Shown: positions 35,535 to 48,632 of the stretch, piece by piece
Layout of the letters: every line of letters starts with the position of its first letter
Numbering within the stretch: position 1 is the stretch's first letter
Assembly (NCBI GenBank): GCA_946122785.1
Contig: CAMGYJ010000006.1
Span: 48,132,066-48,196,065 of the forward strand
Length of the DNA: 64,000 nucleotides
Source: Linum tenue
Lineage: Eukaryota > Streptophyta > Magnoliopsida > Malpighiales > Linaceae
Reading direction: 5' to 3'
Position numbers and translations under genes: made by a program
Notes under the pieces: generated by a model
Database searches by the model: none
What the model saw: only the letters and a program-made list of their open reading frames with translations
Told to the model about the DNA's origin: nothing

Positions 35535-36065
35535 TATGCCTTCGATATCATGGAGCTCTTGATCTGTGATGTCTAGGGAGCATATTGGACATTTTCTGAT
35601 GGATGGGGTCTTTTGGAATTTGCAACTGTCCATTGAAACAAGAGGGCGAACAAATGGGATTATTAGGAGTTGGTGGCTGGGAGTGTTGATGTTTGTAATT
35701 AGGTCAATCTTGGGGGTACTCCTGCCAAAATTTGGGGACAGTTTTCTGTTATATGTAATTGGTCAAACTGTTCTCAGAGACTCGATCCTTGAAGAAAGAA
35801 GCTAAGGGAAAAGAAATGAAGAAATGGGTTGCAATTTTGGTGTCAGATAAAAATCATATGGTTTAATTATATGGAAACGCGTAGCTGTTGGAGAGACAGA
35901 TTGCTCCTTTTCTGATCTTGAACATGATTTGCTAAGGATTTTTCAATCCCCTCCTTCCTAGATGATTGCTGGATGACAGTTAACTCATCTTGGTATCTTG
36001 AATTCTTGATGGCATTTGTCCCTTGTTGACCTCATGAAATATTTTCAATTTTTGCAGGAAGAAAA
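35535..36065 (+). other. TBP 3' UTR and downstream sequence
   Basis: Follows the stop codon completed at 35534. Transcript sequence presumably includes at least the first few hundred bases. No polyadenylation site is clear. A 79-codon frame at 35566-35805 lies in the UTR and has no recognisable domain. The Copia LTR begins near 36066. Confidence 0.5.
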
Positions 36066-36439
36066 TAGGGCAACAGACAAAAATAAAATTTTTTTGCCCC
36101 CAAATGCAACGGCTAGTAATCCTATCTGATGGAACGACGTTGTCTTAGGCAAGGCTTCAGAATCCTCAAGTGCACAGGTGACGTCTTATGCAATGGAGAC
36201 TGTTATAGGCGATACGTCGCCGTTGTGATCCAACGTCTTTCATTTTCTCAGTTGATGTTTCCTCCAAACTTTGCATTATCTGTGTTCTGTCTGTAAACAA
36301 CAACTAAGAGCTGTTTGTCATCTACTGATCCAACCTTGTATATAAAGCACAATTATCATCAATGAGAAGACAAGTTAGGGTTTCAATTCTACACTTGATG
36401 TTATGGTATCAGAGCAACCTTAGCCGCCGCCTCTCAAAC

Positions 36440-39400
36440 ATGGCCGAACCACAAAATCTGGATCCCATTGTGGATCCGTACTATCTCCATGGATCAGATC
36501 AACTAGGGTTGTCGCTAGTCTGTGAGAAGTTGACCACCACCAACTACAACGACTGGAGCAAGGCCATGCTCAATGCTTTTGCCGCCAAGAACAAACTTGG
36601 CTTCGTCAATGATACCATTGTTGCCCCTGCTGCTACAAACGCTCAGTTCTCCTCCTGGACAAGAAACAACATTATGGTTCTCAGTTGGATTCAACAAGCT
36701 GTCGAACCTGGAATAAAAAAGACCATCATGTCCTGCAAACGCGCATCTGAAGCTTGGCTTAACCTCAAATCACGCTATGGCAAAAGAGATATGGTTCGAG
36801 TTGCAGAGCTAATCGAGTTAGACAACTACCAACGAATAGATCCACGTCGTTGCACAACCAATAGTCCTACTACATGTGCTTCTATGAATGTCGTTGTTGG
36901 ATATAAGGCAGTAAACTCAGTCATCCAGTTCCTTTCATGGGTTGAATGATAACTTTGCAATAATGAGATCTCAAGTTCTCTTTGAAGATACACTCCCACC
37001 TAGGGTTTTCGAGTGAGCCTTACAGCATGATAGACAGCTCTTTGGCACCCAACAGGGCAAAATACTTAACTCAGAACCCATTGTCTTCGCTGCTCAAGGT
37101 TCCAAACGTCTTTACATACCCGGGAAACGTCCTCATTGCACCTTCTGCAATGCTCCTGACCATATTGAAGAAACCTGTTACCATAAACATGGTTGGCGCC
37201 CAGGTCTTACTCCTCGAGGTTCCACTGTGACACCAAATCCCTCTACTAAACCCCCAGAATGCACCTTCTACAGAAGGATTGGACACACTGAAGACAAATG
37301 CTTTAAGAAGCATGGCTATCCTCCCAGTCCAGGACCACTCCTCCTAATCGAGGCAGATCCTTCATCAATGCAACTGGCAGTGGCACTTATTCAAACACTC
37401 AGCAAGAATTCAAACTCACCAAATCAGACTATGACAAACTGATTTCTCTGATGCATGACAACTTGAAGGGCAAGTCCACCACCACTGCACATTATGCAGC
37501 ACTCACTACTCATCATGCTCATGCATCTTTAGGTAACCATTCTTGCAACAATATTCACCACAGTACTTCTCCCATTCCATGGATCTTGGACTCAGGTGCC
37601 ACTAACCATATAGTTAGTTCCCTTGTTGTTCATTAACCCCAAAATGTAGGGGTGTTCAAATGGTTACCGTGGTAATAACCAAACCAATTAACCCTAAATG
37701 TCATTAACCATGGAATAAAATGTCTTAACCAAACCGTCCAAATTAACAACAAAACCAAATTAACCAAACCAAAATTTAATTTGTTTGGTTAATCGGATAA
37801 TCGGATTAACCAAATAACATAACATTACATGAAAACAACTATCTTGTTAATAAATAAAACATAACCATATGTTATTACCATCATAAACTATCATTATATA
37901 TAAGTAATAATAATAAGACTAATCATCATCATTCGAGTTAATACATCATTCATCATCTCTGCACCTAATATAGTTAGCTTACAACAAACCCTTAACATAA
38001 ATATTAAATACATATCAATATCACTCATCAGGAAGTTAAAGCTCTCCTACAAGACACTTAAACTATACATAGTTTGAAGTGGCTGTCATGGTATTGTACG
38101 TAATCCTAAAGTCTAGTAGTTTTCCAAAATATTTTGGTTTAGTAAATAGGCCGACCCATTTAATTTTTAACACATAATGCTTTGGTTTGTTGTGTACATG
38201 GAAATAAAATAGGGAATCACGAAAGTTTGGTTTGTTGGTTGCATGGAAGTATAAATAATTTTGTATATTAGGTGTATCATTAATTGGTTAATTGGTTTCA
38301 TTGGTTAGCAGTGTTGAAACCAAATAAAATCACCTAAACCAAATAAGCTGACCCAAATTATCCAAATTAACCAAATGCTACCGGTTAATATGGTTACCAC
38401 GGTACACCAATCCGTTTGAACACTCCTACCACAAAGTGGAACATATATTCATCAATCTGCCTACTGGTGATCGAGTGCAAGCCACCTACGAAGGCAAAAT
38501 CATTTGTATTAATGGCATCACTCTTGAGGATGTCCTGTTTCTCCCCAAATTCACATTCAAGCTCCTTTTAGTGAGTAAACTGACAACCACGAGCCCTCTT
38601 TGCTTAACCTTCTCTTCTGATTCTTGCATCATATAGGACATGAAGCTAAGGAGAGTGACTGGTTCTGCTAAGCTCCTCCGTGGCCTTTACCACATCAACC
38701 TACCTTAGCTAGTATACCTAAACACATCACAACAGCTGTTAGTTCCCCACATTTTGATATATGCATTTCAGACTTGGACATGTCTCCCACAGTAGAGCTC
38801 CTCAACTGAAACAACTCTGTGAATACATAGAAACCAACAACAGCTTACCTTGTGATGTCTGTCATTTTGCCAAACAAAAATAGCTTCCTTTTCCTTTTAG
38901 CGCAACTGTAACTGCACAATGTTTCCAGTTAATCCATGTTGATATTTGGTGTCCAAACTCTTCCCCCACTTATGATGGTCTTAAATACTTCCTTACCACT
39001 GTTGATGACTATTCCAGAATTCCTTGGATCATTCTCTTCTCTTCTAAAGCTGATGCTCGACCCAAACTCATTCATTTCTGGAACATGATAACCAAACAAT
39101 TCAGTACTCATGTCAAAATCATTCGAAGTGATCAAGAGAGAGAATTCCAAATGAGTGATTAGTTTGTAGTACATGGAATCTTACATGAAATGTCCTGCAC
39201 TGAGACACCTTAACAAAACAGTAAAGTTGAGCGAAATCATCAACACATCTTAGCCATTGCCAGAGCTTTAAAATTCCAGGCTAATCTCCCCATTAGTTTC
39301 TGGGGCGATTGTGTCAAACATGACGTTTATCTCATAAACAGAGTCCCCACTCCAGTTCTAAACAATCTCACACCCAATCAAAAACTTCATGATAAACCTC

Positions 39401-41501
39401 CTAACTTATAAGACTTAAAGGTCGTTGGTTGTCTGTGCTAGGCTTCAACTATCACTAGTCACAGAACCAATTTTCAAGAGAGAGCTAGGAAAGGAGTTTT
39501 CCTAGGATACACACAAGGTGTCAAGGGGTATAGGATCTATGACTTTCATACACATGACATCTTCCTTTCTCGAGATGTCCATTTCTATGAAAATGAATTT
39601 ATGTTCCACCAATCCTCTCTCGAGTCATCTCCTACAGATCCCATCCCCAACCAACATAACTATCCATTTTCTTCCACTACTACTCCTGATGATCTTCCAT
39701 CCACATCCTCCATTCCTACTCAAGAACCACAATCTGCTTCCCCACCACCTCCCCCTTCAAATCCTTTACCATCTCCCTCCATTGATCTCCCAATTGCCAT
39801 TAGGAAACCATCCAGAACCATCAAACTATCCACCAAACTCCAAACTTACCATTGTAACCTACTTTAGCAGATTTCTTCCTCCAGTCGTTCTCTCTAGCAA
39901 CATGTTCCAGGTATAACTTTATCTGATTTGATTGATTACACTAGCTTATCTCCTTCTTATCTCAAGTTTACCTTGAACATATCTTGTCACAAAGAACCTG
40001 AATCATATGAAGAAGCTGCCCTTAGACCAGAATGGAATCAACCAATCAATCATGAAATCGATGCTCTTGAAAGAAATTAGACATGGGATGTGTTATCTTT
40101 GCCTCCAGAAAGAAACCACTAGGAAACAAGTGGATCTTCAAATACAAATTCTTCTATGATGGCAGCCTGAAAAGAGAAAAAGCCAGATTAGTTGCCAAAG
40201 GGTACAATCAACAAGAGGGCATTGATTATTAGTACACCTTTGCACCAGTGGTCAAGATGACCACAGTCAGACTGTTTCTTGCTATAGCAACTTGTAGATC
40301 ATGGCATGTCCACCAATTAGATGTGAACAATGCTTTCTTGCATGAGGATGTTAGAGAAGAAGTCTACATGAATCTACCAAAAGGGTACAAACCACCACCA
40401 CACATCAAGAACTCTTTGCAGACTCAAGAAGTCACTATATGGTCTAAAGCAGGCCTCAAGGTAGTAGTTCTCTAAATTGGGAAACTGCCTTCTCAATCAA
40501 GGATACACTTCCAGCCAAGTTTATCACTCCTTATTTTACAAATCCCAAGGTTCTTACTATACGTGTGTCCTAGTCTATATAGATGATTTGGTTGTGGGAG
40601 GTAATGATCTAGAAGAAATTACTCAGCTGAATAGTATATCCACCATACATTCAACATTAAAGACATGGGTCCTCTCAAGTTTTTTATTGGCATTAAAGTT
40701 GCCAAAAAACTCATCTGGAGTCATCTCTCACAAAGGAAATACACTCTGGAGATACTGGAAGAAGGGGCAGTGCTGCTTTCCAGGCCAGTTTCTACCCCTA
40801 TGGATCATAAACTTCACCTCACTGCTCACCACTCTAATGCCTATCCTGATCATTCTTTCTATAGAAGACTAGTTGGCAAGCTCATATATTTAACCAGAGC
40901 AAGACCTGATATAAGCTTTGCCACTCAGCATCTGAGTCAATATATGTCCAACCCCCAACAATAAACACTACTAGGCTTTCACAAGGGTCATAAAGTATCT
41001 TAAATATGCTCTTTCCACTGGTTTGTTCTTTCCTACTTCATCTACTCTTCAAATTAAGTCCTTCATTGATTTAGATTGGGCATCTTTCATGGTCACTCGC
41101 GAAGGTCAGTTATAGGATACTATGTATACCTTGACAATGCTTTGATTTCCTGGAAAAGCAAGAAGCAACATACCATATCCAGATCATCCTGCGAAGCTGA
41201 ATATAGGGCAAAGGCTGATACCACCTGTGAGCTCCAGTGGCTGCTATTCCTCCTCAAGGACTTCAGGGTCTCTCATCCCCATCCTGCAATCATCTACTGT
41301 GACAACCAATCAGCAATCCACATCGCTGAAAATCCAACATTCCACGAGCTCACCAAGCACATCAAACTAGATTGTCACCTTGTCAGGGAAAAAGTGCAGA
41401 ATGGCATCATCAAACTTTTCCATGTCCCGAATCTTCACCAACTGGCTAACTTGTTCACAAAGGCGCTCTCACCTGCAACCTTCTCCAGTCTGCTCTCCTA
41501 G
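36440..41501 (+). pseudogene. Copia gag-pol polyprotein, many stops and shifts
   Basis: In order: gag from the ATG at 36440 (about 195 codons open); two zinc knuckles near 37140-37310, the second with a Cys-to-Tyr change (CTFYRRIGHTEDKC); protease WILDSGATNH near 37585; then the hAT at 37647-38428; the GKLLR-like pre-integrase part near 38670; integrase core (VDIWCPNS, about 38940, to about 39370); reverse transcriptase from about 40020 with VYIDDLVV near 40580; and RNase H with SSCEAEYRA near 41190, ending 41501. Copia order (integrase before RT) is clear. Numerous stops make it inactive. Confidence 0.9.
37647..38428. mobile_element. Non-autonomous hAT element in the Copia protease
   Basis: 782 bp. 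Ends are TAGGGGTGTTCAAA at left and, in complement, TAGGAGTGTTCAAA at right. The flanks CCAAAATG and CCACAAAG agree at six of eight bases and are probably a worn duplication. Subterminal AACCAAA/AATTAACC words are repeated. It has no transposase and lies between the protease active site and the following Copia sequence. Confidence 0.85.
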
Positions 41502-41880
41502 CTTGGTGTGCACAATCTGTGCCCACCAGCTTGCCGGGGGGGGGGGTATCTAACGAAAATACTAAAAAATTTCCCCCAAATGCAACAGCTAGTAAGCCCA
41601 TTTGATGGAGCGACGTCGTCCCAGCAAGGCTTTAAACCCTCAAGTGAAACGACACCTTCTTTTACAATAGATATTGTTATTGGCGATATGTCACCGTTGT
41701 GATCCAACGTCTCTTTCATTTCCCCAGCTGTTGTTCCCTCCAAACTCTGCATTCTCTGTTTTCTGTCTGTAAACAACAGCTATGAGTTGTTTGTCATCTA
41801 CTAATCCAATCCTATATATAAAGCACAATTATTATCAACGAGAAGACAAATTAGGGTTTCAATTCTACACTTGGTGTTAT

Positions 41881-42600
41881 AGGGTGCAAGAGAATCATAG
41901 TTCGTCCAACATCCGATACCTGGTTCATTATAGTGAACTTGTAACTGAGCATGGGTGTTCCTGGGAAAAAAGTAAAGTGAGAGCATATTAGATAATAAAA
42001 TTTCAAAGATATTCGCAAATATAGATATATAACTATGGATATAATTGAAAGAAGAAGGAACCAAACAACTCTCAGTAAACTAAACAATCTCAAGTTTAAC
42101 CTGAGATATTAATAGCACTCATTTTGAGAGATTCTTTCTTTACATCAACAAAACAATGGATGCATTGTTGAAGAAGAAGAAAAAAATGATGCATTGTCCA
42201 CAATTCACACATTGTAACTATCTCACCTAAACTATCACCAAAACAAAATGATCCCTTATTAAATGTGAGCCGAACCGGTCAGTTAGAGGTAGAATCGGGA
42301 GCATCACAAGGCTGGTAGATTTGTTAAATATTCATCATATTTGTACCGATCTGTTGGTTAGCAGCGGGAATGATAATTGCCAAACTGATAACTCGGTTTT
42401 CATCTTTCTACCTGCCCAAATTAAAAATATTCCCTATCTCATGCTATGCGCGCAACGGCTAGGACAAGAGAGAAAATCTATCTATATACATATTTATAAC
42501 TGAAAAATAAAACCACCTCCTCCAATTCAAATTTGTGGCCTGAGATCGATTCTATTAGGATCTATTTAGTAATTGCACCCCATTTGTTTACATATTGTGC
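41881..42600. other. Intergenic sequence, nothing recognised
   Basis: AT-rich, with only short frames. No LTR, TIR or RNA feature seen. Confidence 0.5.
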
Positions 42601-42604
42601 ATTA

Positions 42605-43082
42605 CTAGATAAAAGACGATATAGGCTTGTGGGCTTCTGCAAGAGAAATCATCATCACAATAGTTGTAAAAAGGATCGAGGTAAGCCATCTGCTCTTTTT
42701 CCACCATGACCATCTTGTAGAAATCTCCATCTTCCTTTTGCAGTTATGGACAGTTGGTCGATGATTCACTCCTTTAGAGTCTCTTTTGCTACGAAGTGCC
42801 TGGGACTTGAGAAACCACTCCGTTGCCTTCAAAGAACTCGCCAGAAGTGGTGTCAACCTTCGAATGGTCCTCTAGCTCAACGTCGACTTCCTCAGAACTC
42901 GAACTCTGTTGCACCGAATAACTCAAACTCAAACTCGATCTCTGTTCAACCATGGTTTGGAGAAAAGCTCCCATCTAAGCCATCTGTGTTGCAAGCTGTT
43001 TCATGGCATCTGCAAGGTTGGCTCCATGGTTTGCATCTTTGTTGTCTTCCTCGCCACTGTGTTGAATCAGGCTCTGATACCA
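42605..43082 (-). pseudogene. LTR-retrotransposon gag fragment with tRNA-iMet primer site
   Basis: The primer-binding site TGGTATCAGAGC is at 43071-43082 on the minus strand. Downstream, a frame rich in Gln, Ser and Glu (about 42990-42789, with MAQMGAFLQTMVEQ) looks like the N-terminal part of a Ty3-type gag. It ends near 42605; no pol follows, so this is the 5' fragment of a truncated element. Confidence 0.55.
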
Positions 43083-43084
43083 CT

Positions 43085-43860
43085 TATAAGCCTGAAACCG
43101 GCACTCTTAGTTATCAAAGTAACCAAGCTAATAACGTGAATAAAAACTAGTGATAAGGCAAAATTGAATTGCAACCTCACACCTAGAAGCATGCTCTATC
43201 AATATAAGGGTAGAAGCTCGACCATAATCAAGGGGAATACTTGATTGATATAGAGACACACTCAACGCGATTGGACTCCACTAAAGACCAAAGCAAATTC
43301 ACAAGCACAAGCTCGATGAACAAATGAAATTTCGATTCAATAATAATCTTCTGAAATTCGTATGTTTTATACCCTCTATTTATAGAGGTCACAAAAACCT
43401 AAATAAACCTTCTAAAAATAGGAAAACAAGTTTCAAAATAGAAAACATAATACTAATTAAATAGAGAAATAAATCACAAATTAAACTCCTAACACATTTA
43501 AATTAACTCGTGAGGTAAATTCCACGACCTATCCTTCTGTTCCACAATCGTGGAATTGACTCCTTCACTGTGGATTTTGAACTGGTGACCATACGATTTT
43601 TAGGCTTCTCGTTTGGTTTCCAGGAAGTTTCAATCTTCTCATCCAATGCCTTTACGATCTTTAAGTGGACTCATAATTTGATGTCCAATTTCAAACTCCC
43701 ATCAATTATCTTCCAAGATGAAGACAAGCCTCCAAAGTGGGTACCATGACACTGTTTTCCACACTTAGCCATTTTCAGTTCGTCAGTCCTCCACGAATTA
43801 ATCACTATTTTATATGCTTGCGAATTGACATTCTTGATGGCTAGCTTGCTCACATCACAC
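43085..43860 (-). repeat. Probable LTR of the truncated element
   Basis: Lies directly upstream of the primer site on the minus strand and has a minus-strand TATAAATAGAGGG box (about 43372-43384). The ends are not clear: TGTGATGTGAGC on the minus strand near 43860 is a possible start. Confidence 0.45.
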
Positions 43861-43879
43861 CCAAATTGGTGTTATTTAG

Positions 43880-44855
43880 CCTCCATATTATAAGTGTTTT
43901 CATGTCATTCTTTGGATTTTATGGTTAATATATTGTCATTTGCATAACAAATTCATTCCTCGGAGCATTTCATGTCGTATTAGGGTGAAATCGACAATAC
44001 TTGCATTCTAGGCACCAAAATAGGGCACAAGTGTAGGATTTGGAGCTAAAAAAGAAGATCACAACAGAAGGGCCATAAATCACGGTCGAGAAGAGGAGCC
44101 TGCGAATTTCAACTAAAGTTAGAGACCACGATCTTGGAGAGTTGAACCGTGAACTTGGAGAAGCGGCAGCCAAGGAGGAGCAGAAGGTTTCGACAGTCGA
44201 CTCGCAACCTTTCTTGTCCGAGACTGCAATAAAGATCGCGGCTGTGTCTTCTGCATCACGGTTGTGAATTTCATATCGCGACCGAGAAGTCCGCCCGCAA
44301 TCTCCCGAGCCAGAAGAGCTAAAGGTCACTGTTTCCATCTCGCGACCTCTCCATTGAAGATCACAACCACGATCTCTGAGCCTTTGGCCTCGAACTTGTT
44401 CATGTTTTTTGAAGCCTATAAATAGAAGACCTCTCCTCTATTGTAGAGGAGATAAGACACTTGTTCAAATTTCTGATTTGTAGAGAGAGTTTAGAGAGAG
44501 AAGCCGAAGGAAGAAGAAAAAGAGAATAGAAAAGTAGGAAGAAGATAAGAAGGAAGGGATTCTCCCCAAGAAGTTTCTCATTTCTATTTTTCTACCTTAT
44601 TCTTCTGTGTCTTCCCCCCCCCCCCCCCCCCCTTTATTGGGTAGTCACTCAAGGTACTAGAGGCTTTCCCCCTCAAAACTTAGTTTTACGTTTTGTGATG
44701 TAAGAGGAATTTTGCTTAAGTTTATTAATGGAATGTGTTTGCCCAGTGTTTTTATGCATCATCTATGATTATTGTGCTTTGGATTTGTCTTTCCATGTGT
44801 TATCTTTGATTTTCTAGATAGGGTTTGATTGAAGGTGTTTTTGGATTGAGCGACC
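43880..44855 (+). repeat. Athila-like LTR, first part
   Basis: Has the layout of the other Athila-like LTRs here: CACGG/CCGTG words (44078-44345), then a TATAAATAG box (44418-44426) and a purine-rich leader. A C-run of about 17 is at 44617-44633. It is interrupted at 44861 by a small LTR element and resumes at 46944. The exact start is not resolved. Confidence 0.55.
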
Positions 44856-44860
44856 TTGAC

Positions 44861-46938
44861 TGATACGAGATGGATTGGATGATTGAATCCCTTTTCTTGG
44901 CGGGATTGAGCCAGTTTTCTCCTTTATTGGTGAGAAATAACCAGGGGGTTTCTTTGCTAGAATTATGCTTAACATTCTTCATTTCCTATGCAACCTAAAT
45001 ACACCAACGTTTCCAAAATGTAAAGCCTAACTTTGTGGAACTAACTCCACGATCTCCTCTACTGTTGCTACACTTTCTCCACTAAACATGGAGATGCTTA
45101 TTTATAACTCACCACTAACTATAACAACTTGCACCACTAACTCTAACAAACTTGCTACGTGGCTCAAGGCCTTGCTTTTGATGGGTTGGGCTAATTATTC
45201 CTCATAATCACGGTAGCGAGTGTTGGGCTACGAATGTCGAGCTAACTGAAAAATTGTACACTCATCATTACCAACCCCTGAAAAACGGCCTTGTCCTCAA
45301 GGCCGAGCTTAATGAAATGATGATCGAAAACGGAAGCCAACTTGCAGGTAGGATCATTTATGAAATGCCTCCTTCCAAGACCCTATTCCATTCTTAATCC
45401 ATACCCGTCACCTGGTTTGGTCCATAAGTCAACCCATATAACTGAACTGACCTCACTCCCTTCGGCTTGTTCATCCCTTTTCTACTTGTTCATCAGCTCC
45501 TCAAACGGCGCCGCTTGCCTGCTCGCAATCTTTGCCCACACTCTGCGCTTCCAAAAACTCTTAAAGCTCCTTCCCGAGACCCTCCTCGAGATCACCTCAT
45601 CATAGGTAGTGATCATTAAGGTCGGCAAAGTCGGTGGCGGCGGTAGCTTCGGCATCGCGCTTGAGCATGTAAATCTTGTCCCCAAAGTCTTTGTCAAGGT
45701 AGCGACAATCAAGAGTGCAGGTCATTGCTTCTTTCTTCGCCTGGGCCTGCAGCTTCCCTTTTGGAATTGGATTCTTGTTCCACTTCTTCCTTCTCTTCCA
45801 CTAGTGGAGAAATTCACCGTCAATACCATACAATCCTACAAAAACCTCACCTTTCTTTCTAAACTTCCAAGACTTCAATTGACTCAATATTCTCCTGCTT
45901 CTAATGTGAATAGCACATTTGTTGGCTATTCCGATACCCCATAATAGGACATAGCCCTGCATTTGGTGCCGATCTGTAACTAACAAAGTTTTCAGCTTTC
46001 CCATATGATGGTGCTTAACGGTGAGGCATAGGGAAGCAGGAGCGGCCTTGAGAGTTGATTCGAGCGGTGACTTTGCTTCAACAACGAGCGATGGTGACTC
46101 TATTGTGCGCACCTGTGGAGAGATCAGTGACGCAGTGGGCAGCGTTGGAAATAAGGTGGAAGTGATGAGGAATGGATCCACCTTCACGGCAACAAAGGTC
46201 TCAACTTGTAATGGTGATGGTGATGCGGCATCAACGACATCGTCGTTTTCTTCCTCTTCCTTTATCGACTTTGCTAGAGCTTCAGCTTGCGACGGTGGCA
46301 ATGCGGTTGCTACAAGTGGGACGACGATCTCCGCCTCTTCCATGGCGGCCCGGATCTCGACTTGCCATGGCGGTGGTGTTCTGACTCTATCGTAGGCCGT
46401 GATGGCTCCATGGCAAGCTGCCATCGCTATATCCAAGGATGTCATCATCCGATTGATGAGTTCATCTCTTGATGGTTTTTGTAAGCTCATCTTGATCGAA
46501 ACACGGATCGACCGCTCTGATACCAAATGATACGAGATGGATTGGATGAATGAATGAATCCCTTTTCTTGGCGGGATTGAGCCAGTTTTCTCCTTTCTTG
46601 GCGAGAAATAACCAGGGGGTTTCTTTGCTAGAATTCTGCTTAACATTCTTCATTACCTATGCAACCTAAATACACCAACGTTTCTAAAATGTAAAGCCTA
46701 ACTTTGTGGAACTAACTCCACGATCTCCTCTACTGCTGTTACACTTTCTCCACTAAACATGGAGATGCTTATTCATAACTCACCACTAACTATAACAACT
46801 TGCACCACGAACTCTAACAAACTTGCTACGTGGCTCAGGGCCTTGCTTTTGATGGGCTGGGCTAATTATTCCTCATAATCACGGTAGCGAGTGTTGGGCT
46901 ACGAATGTCGAGCTGACTGACAAATTGTACACTCATCA
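44861..46938 (-). mobile_element. Small non-autonomous LTR retrotransposon
   Basis: LTRs are at 44861-45267 (407 bp) and 46528-46938 (411 bp). They begin TGATACGAG and end CTCATCA on the plus strand and are alike apart from scattered changes and a four-base insertion. The duplication TTGAC is perfect at 44856-44860 and 46939-46943. The minus-strand primer site TGGTATCAGAGC at about 46514-46525 sets the direction. The interior is only 1.26 kb and has no protease, RT or integrase. Confidence 0.92.
45801..46490 (-). CDS. Unrecognised protein of the small LTR element
   Basis: The minus frame is open from an ATG at about 46490 (MSLQKPSRDELINRMMTSLD) to 45801, about 230 codons. I chose this ATG because the upstream part of the open frame lies in the LTR and primer site. 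The first half is Glu/Ala-rich and probably helical; the second half is rich in Pro, Ser and Thr. It could be a gag-like remnant or a captured host fragment; I do not recognise it. Confidence 0.4.
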   Translation of the reverse strand: MSLQKPSRDELINRMMTSLDIAMAACHGAITAYDRVRTPPPWQVEIRAAMEEAEIVVPLVATALPPSQAEALAKSIKEEEENDDVVDAASPSPLQVETFVAVKVDPFLITSTLFPTLPTASLISPQVRTIESPSLVVEAKSPLESTLKAAPASLCLTVKHHHMGKLKTLLVTDRHQMQGYVLLWGIGIANKCAIHIRSRRILSQLKSWKFRKKGEVFVGLYGIDGEFLH

Positions 46939-46943
46939 TTGAC

Positions 46944-47465
46944 ATTATTTTCCTAAATGATTGATTTAGGGACCTAGTTGACGGATGAGGTGACCATCAC
47001 TTGCCAACCAGGATGGCCACTTACGTGATGCTAGGGCGATACGTGCTTGACCATCGAAATATCGACCTAGTGAGCAAAATGGGTGCAACCAATTGAAAGG
47101 AAATAAAATGTATCCCTAATTCTTGACTCTGAGTGAGGTGAGATTGGATCAGTGGATTGTATTTGGGGTGGGGTAGGTTCATGACCATTGAGCTAACTCC
47201 CATATTAGTGATTCCTACACTTCATTCCCCATAAACCAGAAAATTTATCCTCTTGCATGACATACTTAATAAGTAGGGCGAGGGCGGTGCCCCAAGTATC
47301 TGCTTTCTCATTTATGCTTTCGTTATCCGTTTTACAAATTTTCCTCCAGCCAACAAAATTTGATTAACTAGATAACAACCGAGTGAAAAGTAGCCTGCCT
47401 AGGATATAGAGGGCCCATGGAATATGACATTGGTTAGCCACTATACTAGCAACACCATCTTGAGT
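46944..47465 (+). repeat. Athila-like LTR, second part
   Basis: Resumes the LTR after the insertion. A CTAGATAACAACCGAGTG word near 47370 matches the CTAGATAACAAG region near the end of E's LTR (51877). No clear LTR end or primer site follows. Confidence 0.5.
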
Positions 47466-48624
47466 TATTCTTGGATCAAGATGGGGTAGTTAGTTTAAGC
47501 TCTATTCATCTAAATTATGAAACGCACGACACGGACCGAACACCCCTCGCACTTAAGCACGACATTGTTATGAATGGAGAAGATATAGGAAAGGAGAACG
47601 AAGTTACCAAATTGGTGAAGAGTGACAGACGCAACAGGTTGGCAGTCCATGGAGAGTAGCTCGGACAACCATACACAACAAAAATCACAAGAGTTTGGTT
47701 ATTGACTCGAAAAACACAAATAAACAAACCACGACTAAAAAAACAAACAAAGGGAAAAAGGAAATATAAAAAAATATGGGTTGGGTTGCTTTCCAACAAG
47801 AGTGTCTTATACGTCTTTAGCTGGATTGTTGTTCCTAAGTTTCACTCTAGTCCAACAATTCCTTAAAGTTGAGGTTCCCATCAGTGATGCTGAGTCTCAA
47901 GTTCTGAGTAGGTATGACAAGTGACGAGTGATCTTGGACTTGTTTCATCAGGAGGCTCCACCCTCGAGACCTCTTACTTCTATGTTCTTCTGGCTGCTCT
48001 CTGACCCACTTTAAATGTGGCAGCTTGGACTGACCACCATTTCATCCACAGGAGGGACAAATCATGGTGTGGCCTTAGTTTAGCAAAGAGAAGATGCAAA
48101 TGAGTACTTCTTAAGAAGCTCCTCGAGGTCTGGTTTCGATCTTTGCTTTTTGTTTTGCTCGAAAACCAATTGCCTCTGCCACCTCCAATCTTTCTTCAAT
48201 AATAGGCTCCTCCTTTGGTAAAAAGCAAAAACCTCTTCTTTCTACTCTCTTCTTCTTCCATAACTTCTTCTCGTACTTTTCTCTCCTCTTCTTCCACCAC
48301 AAAACAAAAAGCAAGTTGTCATGCAATTTGGTCAATGAGAACAACTTGTTGCTCCACTCTCGTCCGTGTATTCCAAAATAGACTTGGATGGGGAAGAATA
48401 CAAGTAGCCAGACTGGGACATTCTTGATCTTTATCATCACGGGATCTCTCTATGATGTATTCATGTTGCTCCACAATGTCCTCCTTGCTCGCATCTTCGT
48501 CATCCTCTTCTTCTGTGATAGCTAAAAGGTGATCGTGAGATACTCATGCACAAACCTGCTCAACAATCTCTCCCAGCTTCTCTATGTTCTTGAGAGTCAC
48601 CTCTACTTCATGTAGAGGATTGGA
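47466..48624 (-). mobile_element. Decayed Athila-like interior fragment
   Basis: At 47780-47815 the minus strand gives KTYKTLLLESNPTH, which aligns with the KDGKEALVGRQPHH stretch of E (about 54998). The rest (48000-48600) is Lys/Arg/Glu-rich in the minus direction, without an intact domain. Short frames here are remnants. Confidence 0.45.
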
Positions 48625-48632
48625 CAGAGAGG

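Larger units (their letters stand above)
36066..41880 (+). mobile_element. Ty1/Copia retrotransposon, decayed
   Basis: Related LTRs of about 335 bp lie at about 36066-36402 and 41547-41880. Shared words include CCCCCAAATGCAAC, GTGATCCAACGTCT and TATATAAAGCACAATTAT. The primer-binding site TGGTATCAGAGC (36404-36415) matches initiator tRNA-Met; a G-run (41535-41546) precedes the 3' LTR as polypurine tract. The borders are uncertain by a few bases and I could not find a clean duplication. The element stands just downstream of TBP, in the same orientation. Confidence 0.85.

Noticed and set aside
35566..35805. 79-codon frame after TBP
   Set aside because: Falls in the TBP 3' UTR and matches no known family; TBP is complete without it.
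41508..41776. Open frames across the Copia 3' LTR
   Set aside because: They span the polypurine tract and LTR on both strands and have no coding support.
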